A stretch of DNA of 64,000 nucleotides. Origin: Neoceratodus forsteri (lineage: Eukaryota; Chordata; Ceratodontiformes; Ceratodontidae). Positions 45,071 to 54,639 of the stretch are shown piece after piece (positions within the stretch are counted from its first letter, which is position 1; each line of letters opens with the position of its first letter). Below the pieces are notes generated by a model. That model was given only the letters and a program-made list of their open reading frames with translations, did not search any database and had not been told where the DNA came from. The position numbers and the translations under genes are program-made. The DNA is taken from positions 1,092,296,001 through 1,092,360,000 of the forward strand of contig CM057453.1 in assembly GCA_016271365.2 (NCBI GenBank), read 5' to 3'.

Positions 45071-45945
45071 TCAAAACTGTTGCCAGTTATCTACAAATTT
45101 GTGTCCTTTTTCCTGGCACCAGCACTTGAGCCACATGTTTAGCTCCCCCATCTCCCCTTCTGTGACCTTCTGTCCATCTGCCCCCCTCTCCCAGACCAGC
45201 AGGATCTCAGAGAAGAAGATGCTGGATGAAATGGATGACAGTTTGTCTCCCTGCCTGGTCAGGTGTTCCTTGGTCTCCACAACTGACCAGCTGGCAAGAT
45301 CATTAGTCCCTATGTGTACCAGAACATCGATGTTTTCTCCTGCTTCCTGCACAATTTTAGCAATGAGGTCAGTGTCTCTCCACGCTGATGTACCTGGGAG
45401 ACATCTGACCATTACCCCCAGCCGGGGGTAGGTATCAACTCCCCAAATCATGGAGTCACCTATGATCAAAAGTGTCTTGGATTTCCTTTTTGCTTTTTTT
45501 GTTTTGGTCCCTGTTTTGGGCGAGTTTTGTAGTGCTAGCTCTGTGCTGCAGCGTCCTGCTCTGCAGTGTCCTCTGCCCCTTTGTTTGATTTCAGATATAG
45601 AGGCAGATACCGGATTTTAGTTTTTATATGGTTTGTGGAGGTGATATGTTGGTGAGCACTGAGTGATGGGGCACCCGATTTGCCCCTTCTAACCACCTGC
45701 CAACCTCCTGGACTAACTACCCTCTGTGGTAGAGGTGCTTCAGTTGGATGTTGGGGAAATGACGAGCGGTTCTTGTAATATATTTCCTCCTGAATATGCG
45801 ATTTGAGGCGCATAATCTCTGCCCATTCTGCCCGGACCTGAGCCCTTAGATCTCCGATGGTCCAACATGTAGGACAGCATCCCAAATCCTGTATAACTGC
45901 CCTTCTGAAAAGAGTCCCACAGTTCCTGCAGTTAATAATATCAAT
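45071..45945 (-). pseudogene. CR1 copy A ORF1: zinc-binding N terminus plus SGNH esterase
   Basis: The N terminus reads IDIINCRNCG...LGCCPTCW, a C-x2-C...C-x2-C set. Copy B has ATG where this copy has ATT (about 45945), so the start codon is lost. A basic linker follows, then VVRRGKSGAPSL. After a frame break comes the esterase: IGDSMIWGVD (nucleophile Ser block), VRCLPGTSAWRD and VLVHIGTNDLASW (GTND block), ending in WCQEKGHKFVDNW. CR1 ORF1 esterases are thought to help membrane or RNP steps; the role here is by family only. Confidence 0.8.
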
Positions 45946-46369
45946 TCCAGTTGAGTTGCCGAGTTTATAACCTGGTCCAAGTAATTAGAAGGAAAATGAA
46001 AGTAAAAGTTTTTTTGTTTTTTATATTTGTTTTGTTTGTTTGTTTTTGTATAACTTTTTATAACAAGTTAAATTAATTGTTCCCCTGTAAGTGAGGTCAC
46101 TACGTGGATACCCCTCTGATCCTCCCCTTCCTGCTTTGCTGCAGGAAATGTCACGACTGTGCTGCTCTATAAAAGGAGTGTAACATGGAGTGGTTGGGAA
46201 TGGGGGTGGGTGGTTGGGCCCTTCCCCTGCCGAAAAACAAGAACCACGGATGAAAAAAACAAGAAGGTAAGAGCAGAAACAATCAACCAACAACAAATGC
46301 AGTAGCCCTGAAAGCTTAGCCTAATGACAGAAAAAACTGTAAAACCTGTAAGCACCACCTATAACAATT

Positions 46370-46690
46370 TCACAGAAGATACATCCTGCAAAAACACTTT
46401 GCTACACAGAAAAATAAAGCAGTAACAGAAGATATACCTTGCAAAAAACAATCTGAATCAGAGAAGACTACCGCAGTAATCTGTAAGCGCAAAACAGTAA
46501 CAAATCTGTAGGCACACCCTGTAATAATGCAGTAGAAAGTATACCCTGCAACAGCAATTTGAATCAGAGAACAATAAAGCAGTAAAATGTAAGCAAAAAA
46601 CTGTAACAAAACCTGTGAGCACAAAAGAAAATAGTAACACACAGTAAATCTGCCTAGCCAAAAGAAGCCTTAATCCTTTTCCTTGCTCTG
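46370..46690 (-). repeat. Internal repeats in the CR1 5' region (copy A)
   Basis: Units of about 100-120 bp share, on +, GAAGATA-A-CCTGCAA, AATTTGAATCAGAGAA and AAAGCAGTAA phrases; about three units. The same array is present in copy B at 53540-53820. This is the place where CR1-type elements keep their internal promoter. Confidence 0.6.
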
Positions 46691-46781
46691 ATAATGTTAT
46701 TCCTTGCTCTGTCCTTACACGCAAACCTAGAAGAAAAGAGCTCAGGTGAAGCTAGGTGCCTTTGCCAGCAAACCAAGTCTT

Positions 46782-47158
46782 GAATACATCGGTTGTCTGT
46801 CTGTATGTCTACTGCGGGCTGCATTACACAGGCATGGATTATTTGCCTTCTGTTTACAGTGCTCCAGGCACATGATGTAGCCAACCGGCATGTGGCTATG
46901 GTTCGGGCTGTCCGTTGGTGGGATATGTTGTTGACATGCATTGCTGGATCCATGTTACTGACATGTCTGACATTTTACTATGCACTGTCACACCCTTAAC
47001 ACTATGGTGTGCAGCTGGGTGTGCAGTGGCACTGTTCCTTGCAGCAGCTTGCCGCTCCATTGCAAATACATGTGGTGGACCATACCACAGTCCTGTGTGT
47101 CTATGTCACTGCAGCCATGCAGTCTCACACATGTAAAATGTCCTTGCTGCAGGCCCAC
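46782..47158 (-). other. Remaining transposase intron sequence
   Basis: Between the CR1 5' limit and the exon 1 donor. No feature is visible beyond intron-like sequence with short open frames. Confidence 0.5.
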
Positions 47159-48257
47159 CTATTAGCCATCCATCACGTAGTGTTCAATTCTCAAATGCCT
47201 GGCATAATCCGCTGTTACAGAATATGTTGGAGTCATGGCATGACGCAGGGTAGTGTGCTACAACATCCAGGATTTGGCACTTACTATCACAGACCACCTG
47301 GATGTTCATTTAGATGGGTATCCCTTCCTCTTTACATATGCATCTGGTTCAATCAGTGGTGCCGGCATGGCAATATGGGTGTAGTTTATGGTGCCCGGCA
47401 CACATGGTATGCCTGCTGTTGCAGAGAACCCCTGTTTGACCTGCAGCTGCTCCTCTGGATCACTCAGGAAATGGATGTGCCAGTGTGCCCTGTGCACCAG
47501 TGCATCTACGACCTGCCACAGGCACCTCGATACTGATGGCTGTGATATGCCCACAGTATCTCTGCTTGGGGTCTGGAATCCCCCACTGGCAAGGACACAG
47601 AGGGCTGCACACACCCTCACCTCTACCGGTATGGCGTGTCCTCACTGCGTCCTGGTCTGCAGAGCACTCTGTAGCTCCTGGCACAGCTCCGCTATTGCCT
47701 CCCTGCTGAGCTGGTATCGGGCAATGCATTGTTCCTCTTTCAGCTATCGGTATGAGGTTCACCTCCTATATTCTCTCCTGGAAGGTCTCCTACATCTGGG
47801 CAACTGCTACTTGGCATTCGGTTCAGCAGCATCACCCTGCATGTGGGCATGTCTCTGCTCTCATAGCATTGCCATGCATATGCCAAACAATGCCAATGGT
47901 GCCATCATGGTGGTGGTTTGAGTCTCTGTACCCTGTTGCTACTGCTCCTGAAGTCTAGCCTCAGTGGTGCTTTCCATGGTCTAGCAGGTGTTTGAAATTT
48001 CATGCTGTTTGCACATTTGTGAATCCCACCTGCTAACCCTTGCTTATGGTGCATCGGCAAAAGAGCATGTTGTGCACTGCTGCAGTGTTTCACTGGTGCT
48101 TTCATGGTACAGGGTCACTCTGGTGCAGCAACTCTGTGTTTGACACAGCATACATTCCTGAATCAGGCGTAATGCAGGTGCTCATGCAAGGGGTGCTTTG
48201 CGTGGTTCTCAGGCACACACTGCTAGTGCCAGCTATTTTCTTTTGAGAATTGGGCCC

Positions 48258-48449
48258 GCTGCCTTTAAGTCGCACAGTCACTAACCAGAGTGACTTGCAA
48301 AGTCATTGAAATTCAGAAAATTGAGCCCTGAATCAAACTTTAACACCTGCTCTAGCATGAAACTCCCAGGGGCTGCACTGCAGGACATTATGATACTGAG
48401 TTGTCCTCGAGTCCAGTGAATTGTATAGGATTTAATGATGACCTAATAT
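48258..48449. repeat. R repeat unit 2, right part
   Basis: GCT then GCCTTTAAGTCGCACAGTCA, CTAACCAGAGTGACTTGC, GAAATTCAGAAAATTGAG and CCCAGGGGCTGCACTGCAGGA match 23203-23425. It ends in CCTAATAT (48442-48449), repeated at 54520-54527. Confidence 0.8.
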
Positions 48450-49456
48450 GGTATCATGTCAATTCTGTGTAATAATTATAGCGTGAGCATTTCAGCACAG
48501 CGTTATAAGTGCATAGCGATTACCGCTAAAGTAACATTACATCAAAACACTGTAATAGTGCTCTCCGAGGCAGCAACATGTAACGTGTAACCTTTCATGT
48601 GATTGCACAGCTATATTCCTTTGCTATTGAACCACAGGCAGGAGCACTACCAACTGAGCCTCTGACGCTGAAAGTTACTTCAAAAATTTAAAAACTCACA
48701 TAAATCCCAAGCAGGGGTGTAGCCAGGGATTTCAGATCTGCACACAAAGTGGACTCACTGCTACCCCACCCCCCTTGTTAGGGTGAGCTCTCCCCCCGGG
48801 GTGTAGCCAGACAATATACAAATGTACACTAGGACCGCGTTTGTTGCCTCATGTGGTACAATAAATACAACTTTTGTATCTCATGTCAGTGGTTGTTGCC
48901 ATGCATGGGTAAATACAAATGCCATGCATTGTTCCCTAAGACACCCACATACCAGCCCAGAGCCTATAAAGTTGCATTGTCCTTGGGATGCAAAGAGAGT
49001 ATTAGTGACCTGACCAGTCCTTCTAGTTTTGGCTCCTATGAATAAAATTACAGAAAGGTTCAGTATTTTCTGTTAGTTTTCATGCAAAAAGGAAGCAGTT
49101 CAGAACCTATTTGCTACCCCCCTTAAAAAAACTGCACACCATGGAGTGCTTGGAGTATGCCTGCCTACACCCATAGAAACATAGAAACATAGAAGTTGAC
49201 GGCAGATAAGGACCGCAAGGCCCATCCAGTCTGCCCATTTCTTTTTCTACCTTATAAATGTGCCATCGGCCTTTGCTCTGTCAGTGACCTATCTATTCAT
49301 AGTCATTTGTATTGCTCCCTTATGCCTATCCCATGCCTGTTTGAAGCCCTGCACTGTATTCATAGCCACCACTTCTTGTGGTAAGCCATTCCATGCATCC
49401 ACCACCTTTCTGAAAAAGAATTTCCTCACATTCCCCTTAATCGGCCTCCTCTAATC

Positions 49457-51800
49457 TCATGCTGTGTCCTCTTGTCCTGCTATTTTCTTATATTTAAACA
49501 TGTTAGACTCTTTCACCTTGTTTATGCCCTTAAGGTGTTTGAATGCCTCGATCATATCACCTCTCTCCCTCCTTTGCTCAAGGGTATACATATTGAGCTC
49601 CGTTAATCTGTCCTCATATGTCTTCTGATGCAGTCCCTGCACCATTTTGGTTGCCCTTCTCTGGACTGCCTCAATTTGGTTAATGTCCTTGTGAAGGTGT
49701 GGCCTCCAATACTGCACGCAGTACTCCAGATGGGGCCTAACCAATGTCTTGTACAGAGGGATTATTACCTCCCTCTTACGACTTGTGATATCCATACTAA
49801 TACACCCTAACACCCCCCTAGCCTTACCTACTACTTTAGAGGTCTGCTTGGATGATTTTAGGTCATCAGTGATGATGATGCCCAAGTCTCTTTCTTCCTT
49901 TGTGACTGCTACCAACTCCCCTCCCAGCCTATAAGTGGCTTTAGGGTTTCTCTTCCCTATGTGCATGATTTTGCACTTCTTTGAATTAAATCCCAGTTGC
50001 CACTCTTCTGACCATTCTGCTAGTTTATCCAGATCTCTTCTCATTCTGCCCACCCCATCTGGCTCATCTACTCTGTTGCAGATCTTGGTGTCATCTGCAA
50101 ACAGACAAGCCTTACCCTCTAGTCCATCTGCAAGGTCACTAATGAAGATGTTGAATAGGACTGGCCCCAGGACTGATCCTGAGGTACCCCACTTGTGACT
50201 TGCATCTCTTCTGACTGTATACCATTTACCACCACTTTCTGTTTTCTGCCAGTCAACCAGTTTGCCACCAGTTGACCAACTTCTGACCCACCCGAGCCTA
50301 CCCAGCTTATTTATCAATCTTCTATGTGGAACAGTGTCAAAGCTTTGCTGAAGTCAAGGTAGAGCGACATCAACTGCTCCCCTTGGTCCACCACTCTGGT
50401 TACCCAGTCAAAGAAATCTATGAGATTAGTTTGACAGGACCTTCCTTTGTAAACCCATGCTGTCTTGGATCCTGTGCCTATGGATTCCAGGTGTTGCACT
50501 ATCCTTTCCTTAAGGAGTGCCTCCATAATCTTACCCACTACTGAGGTAAATTTGACTGGTCTGTAGTTCCCGCCTCCTCCTGCTACCACTCTTGTGGAGG
50601 CGGGATCACATAAGCCCTTCTCCAGTCTTCTGGGACCTCTCCTGTGCTCAGAGACTCACTAAACAATTCTGCTAATGGCTCTGCTAGTTCCTCCTTTAGC
50701 TCCTTAAGTACCCTGGGATGTATGCCATCAGGTCCCATTGCCTTATCCACCCTGAGCTTAGCAAGCTCTTGTAGGACCCTTTCTTTTGTGAAGGAGTAGT
50801 GCTCACCTCCCTCCCCCCTGTGTCCATGATGCTGAGCTGTGGGCCCTGCCCTACCTTCTCTTCAGTAAATACTGAGCAAAAGTATCTATTTAGGATAGAT
50901 GCCTTTACAGGGTCCTCCTCCTCACATCTCCCTTTTCTCCATTAAGCTTAGCAATACCCCCTCTGGACTTTCTCCTTTCACTAATGTATCTATAGAAAGT
51001 CTTGTCACCTTCTTTTACTGTTCGTGCTAGTGTTTCCTCAGTTTGGGACTTTGCCTGCCTTACTGCCTTACCTGCTTCCCTTAGGGCAGTTTGGTATGCC
51101 TCCCTATCTTCATCCGCTGTGTTCCTTTATATTTCCTGAAGGCCAGCCTTTTGGCTCTGACCTTTTCTGCTACTGTATTTGAGAACCAAAGTGGTTTCCT
51201 TCTTCTTTGCACTTCTTTTCTGTCTAACACAATGGGATGTTGCTAAGTATTGCATCCTTAATGCTTGCCCTACTTGCCTGTACCCCCTCACCTGTGTTTC
51301 TTTTTTGCCGAGGCTATCTTAACTCTGTTGGCCATCTTATCAAAGTCAGCTCCTCTGAAGTCCCATATTTTTGCCTTGGAATGGGATGATTTAGATGTAG
51401 TAGCCAAATTGAACCATACCATGTGATGGTCACTGGCCCACAGGTGACCTTCTACCTGAGATCTGTGATCCCTTCTTTGTTAGTCAGTACTAGATCTAGG
51501 ATAGCCCTGTCTCTTGTGGGTTGCTGTACCAGTTGTTTGAGGCCCTCCCCTGCAGGAATCCACTATGAATCTAGTTCTGGCAGATGTTCCTACTGGTATT
51601 AGCCAATCTATATGTACAGCATGTTTGAGTCTCCCATTATCAGAACCTCCTTTAGCTGTCATGTTTTGTATATCTTCTAACAGTAATGTGTCTATGTCCT
51701 CCCTCTGGTCTGGGGCCTGTAGACAACCCCAGTTCTTATGGCTGTCCATTTCCTGTTTCAGGGTGACCCACAGTTCTTCTGGCTCCTTATGTATTCTGAA
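49457..51800 (-). pseudogene. CR1 copy B ORF2 remnants
   Basis: A 286-codon frame (50317-49457) holds [85 protein letters not shown] and [16 protein letters not shown]. Upstream in other frames are NYRPVKFTSVVGKIMEALL (50570) and, in the endonuclease part, NGRLKHAVHIDW and TAKGGS (51660). ORF2 is interrupted by at least three frame changes. Confidence 0.85.
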
Positions 51801-52299
51801 TTTCTGTAGCTTTGATATTTTCATTAACATACAGGGCCACTCCTCCCCCTTTTTGCACCTTGGTCTCTTCTGAACAATACATAGCCAGGTACTGAAGTCT
51901 CCCAAGTGTGGTTACTGGTAAACCACATCTCACTAATTGCTACTATGTCCAGTTTAGCCTCTGACATTGTGCCTGCAGGTCTGGGATCTTATTTCCCAGG
52001 CTGTGAGCATTTCATGTACATGATTTTCCATTGGCCAGATTTTGGTGTATTGGTTGTTGGGTGAAGTTTGGCATACCCCTGTGCATCGTATGGGGAGACA
52101 AACCTTTTCTTACCTGGTGATGCAAATGAGCAGCCAAACACGCTGAATTCCTGTTTGACCACTAGCTGAGGGAGGTGTTCTTCCCATTCGTATGGGGTGC
52201 TGCCCCTCTCCCCATTTGCTAGTTTAAATATTTTGCAAAGCGTCAAACTTCTGCCCCAATGCACTGACTCCCTCTTTAGTCAGATGCAGTCCATCAAAT

Positions 52300-53177
52300 T
52301 AAAGAACTTTCGCTCCCAGAACTGTTGCAGTTCCTACAAATCTGTGTCCTTTTCCTGGCACCAGTCCTTGAGCCACGTGTTTAGCTCCCTATCTCCCCTT
52401 CTCTGACCTTCCGTCCATCTGCTCCCCTCTCCCAGACTGGAGATCTCAGAGAAGGAGATGCCGGACAAATAGATGATAGTTTGTCACCCAGCCTAGTCAG
52501 GTGTTCCTTGGTCTCCACAACTGACCCGGCTGGCGAGATCGATAGTCCCTATGTACTAGGACATCAATGTTTTCTCCTGCTTTGTGAACAATTTTAGCAA
52601 TGCAGTCAGTGTCTCTCCATGCTGATGTACCTGGGAGACATCTGACCATCACCCTGGCTGGAGATGGGTATCAACTCCCAGAATCATGGTCTCCTATGAT
52701 CAGAAGTTTTTGGATTTCCTTTGTGCTTGTTTAGTTTTGGTTCCTGATTTGGGTGAGTTTTGTTGTGCTAGCTCCTGTGCCGCAGTGTCCTGCTCTGCAG
52801 TGTCTTCTGCCTCTTTATTTGATTTCAGAGATAGAGGCAGATACCTGTTTGTAGTGTTTATATGGTTTTTGGAGGCAATGTGATGGAGAGCAGAGAGTGA
52901 TGGGGCACCTGATTTGCTCCTCCTAACCACCTGCCAACCTCCTGGACCAACTACCCTCTGCGGTTGAGGTTTTTCTGTTGGATGCTGGGGAAATGGCGGT
53001 GGTTCTTATAATGTATTTCCTCTTCAATATGAAATTTGAGCGTGCAATCTCTGCCCATGCTGCCCGGGAGCTGAGCCCTAAGATCTCCAAAGGCCCAGCA
53101 TGTAGGACAGTGTCCTAAATCCTGTAAGACTGTCCTTCTGAAATTGTTCCACAGTACCTGCAGTTAATGAAATCCAT
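52300..53177 (-). pseudogene. CR1 copy B ORF1 remnant
   Basis: ATG at 53177 gives MDFINCRYCG, the start lost in copy A, followed by a frameshift. A basic linker (VRRSKSGAPSLSALHHI, 52930) and degraded esterase blocks (MVRCLPGTSAWRDTD, IAKI, NIDVLV) follow in shifting frames. Confidence 0.7.
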
Positions 53178-54519
53178 TCCAAATAAGTTGCTGGGTCTGT
53201 AACCTAGTCAGAGTAATTAGAAGGAAAAAAAATGCAAGTAATGGTTTAATTGTGCTGTTTAACTTGACATAACAAGTTAAATTACTAGTGCCCCTGTAAA
53301 TGAGATCACCTTGTAGGCCCCTGAGATCCGCCCCTTCCTGCTCTGCCACAGGAAATGTCACAACTGTGGTACCCTATAAAGGAGTGTAGTGTGGGGTGGT
53401 TGGGGATGGGGGTGGGTGGCTGGGCCCTTCCCCTGCCTAAAAAGAAGAACCACGGACGAAAGAACAAGGAGGTAAGAGCAGAAACAATCAGTCAACAACA
53501 AATGCAGTAACCCTAAAAGCTTATCCTAATGTTAGATAAAACTGTAAAACCTGTAAAGCACCACCTGTAATAATTTCAGAGAAGATATACCCTGTAAGAA
53601 ACACTTTGCTCCAGAGAAAAATAAAGCAGTAACAGAAGATATACCTTGCAAAAGACAATTTGAATCAGAAGATTACAGCAGTAATCTGTTAGCACACACC
53701 TGTAGGCACACCTTGTAATAATGCAGAAGAAGGTATACCAGCAACAACAATTTGAATCAGAGAAAAATAAAGCAATGAAATGTTAGCAACAAACAGTAGC
53801 AATCCCTGTGAGTAGAAAATAAAAACACCACCACACAGTAAATCTGCTTAGCCAAACTAAGTCTTAATCCTTCTCCCTTGCTCTGGTAAGTTTCTCTACT
53901 CTGCCTTTCAAGCAGTCTTAGAAGGAAAGAGCTCAGGTGAAGCTAGGTGCCTTGGCCAGCAAACCAAGTCTTCTACTTCCATGATCCCAAGGACCTGATT
54001 TTCAAACTACAGTCTCATGACAGTTAGCCCTGCACGAACAACCCTGCTCAAATGAATTGTTGTACCCTACCTTAGATGCTGACTAAACTGGCAAAGGTGA
54101 AGGTACATGCGCACGGCTTTTCATTCCGTTTCAGTTGAAGTCCGAATTTTATGTTTGTGTTTACCACCACTAAATGGCATGGCTTTGCACTCTAAAAGTA
54201 AATTTCCATGTTGCTCATTCATGACAGGAATATTATATTGTTTCTGTTTGCACTGAACTGCACTGTTACTGAAAGCAGTAAAGGTATATTTCCATGTGTC
54301 CTGCTGAAGGGGGAGAGGTAGATATCATGGTACGTAAGCTATTCTTTCTAAGTTTCGGTCTTCATTCATGCCAGGAATTTTATTTAACATTGAGGGCAGC
54401 GCTCATAGCGATGTACTGTCATTGCATTGAAACTGTAATGTGCGGTTATGCTTTGCGGCTAATTTACTGTGCTTCTATTGACCACGATGTGATTACATGC
54501 GCGCCATTGACATGGAACC

Positions 54520-54605
54520 CCTAATATCATCCTGTACTGCAGCGAAGCCCCCTGAGAGATGAATAATGTAAGTAAACTGTTAAATATGACACTTAAGTGC
54601 AGGCA
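54520..54605. repeat. R repeat unit 2, continued
   Basis: CCTAATATCATCCTGTACTGCAG then GAAGCCCCCTGAGAG matches 23417-23455. Similarity fades near 54605, where CR1 copy C begins. Confidence 0.65.
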
Positions 54606-54639
54606 TCCAGAATCCAGTTCTTGGCTCAGTTTTCCTAAA

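Larger units (their letters stand above)
41743..46781 (-). mobile_element. Near full-length CR1 LINE (copy A), 5.0 kb, inside the transposase intron
   Basis: The 3' end with ACAGAAACATAGAAACATAG is at 41743. The 5' limit at 46781 is where homology with copy B stops, after the shared GCCAGCAAACCAAGTCTT. Order on the minus strand: a 5' region with internal repeats (46690-46370), ORF1 (about 45945-45071), ORF2 endonuclease (about 44790-44160), reverse transcriptase (about 43480-42470) and C-terminal domain (to about 41770). It has no frameshift-free ORF2 and carries a SINE at 43000-43222. Confidence 0.9.
41349..47735 (-). pseudogene. PIF/Harbinger transposase (HARBI1-like), two exons, degraded
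   Basis: Exon 1 (47735-47159) reads EEQCIARYQLSREAIAELCQ, VRVCAALCVLASGGFQ, VGISQPSVSRCLWQVVDAL, INYTHIAMPAP, NVQVVCD, ILDVVAHYPASCHDSNIF and DGWLI plus G, then donor GT. Exon 2 starts at 41697 after CCCGCAG. The join gives GWLIGDSGYP, the conserved second-Asp block of this nuclease, then ARYNEAHVAMRAVIERTFGLLK with the catalytic Glu and LDRFEWASQY. The first catalytic Asp block, normally IDGTHI, is INYTHI, so the Asp has become Asn. One TGA in exon 1, a frameshift near 47306 and another after 41690 also kill it. The 5.46-kb intron contains CR1 41743-46781. Confidence 0.85.
26249..48257. mobile_element. 22-kb PIF/Harbinger element swollen by nested insertions
   Basis: The left end reads GGGCCCGATTCCCAAATGCT. 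The reverse complement of the right end reads GGGCCCAATTCTCAAAAGAA. Over 24 bases 19 agree. GCT flanks both ends (26246-26248, 48258-48260), the 3-bp duplication expected of PIF/Harbinger. Removing the interval and one GCT rejoins an R unit in register with unit 1. Contents: a MYB/SANT-like gene reading inward from the left end, the transposase reading inward from the right end, and a second MYB/SANT-like gene at 40006-38301. Later insertions are CR1 at 29461 and 41743, a Kolobok 5' fragment at 31101, a fold-back element at 34474 and hairpin elements at 37642 and 38150. The second MYB gene could instead mark a nested Harbinger whose left end is lost. Confidence 0.7.
49172..53972 (-). mobile_element. 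Near full-length CR1 LINE (copy B), 4.8 kb
   Basis: The 3' end CCATAGAAACATAGAAACATAG is at 49172. The 5' limit at 53972 is shared with copy A. It has the same order of 5' repeats, ORF1, endonuclease and reverse transcriptase, with many small deletions. It is close in sequence to copy A and lies within the 8-bp-duplication element. Confidence 0.9.
48450..54519. mobile_element. DNA transposon with 8-bp duplication, superfamily unknown, split by CR1
   Basis: CCTAATAT flanks both ends. The left end is GGTATCATGTCAATTCTG. The reverse complement of the right end is GGTTCCATGTCAATGGCG, matching at 12 of the first 14 bases. Flanking R sequence is continuous if the interval and one CCTAATAT are removed (compare 23415-23435). 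Without CR1 copy B the element is about 1.27 kb and has no open frame of note, so it is non-autonomous. Eight-base duplications occur in hAT, P and Merlin elements; the end sequence does not let me choose. Confidence 0.7.

Noticed and set aside
46160..46180. CTATAAAAGG as a TATA box
   Set aside because: It lies on the strand opposite to the CR1 and is merely conserved between CR1 copies A and B.
48615..48690. tRNA-like sequence on the minus strand (GGCTCAGTTGGTAG, GGTTCAATAG)
   Set aside because: The A and B boxes are too close and no stems form; at best a decayed SINE head.
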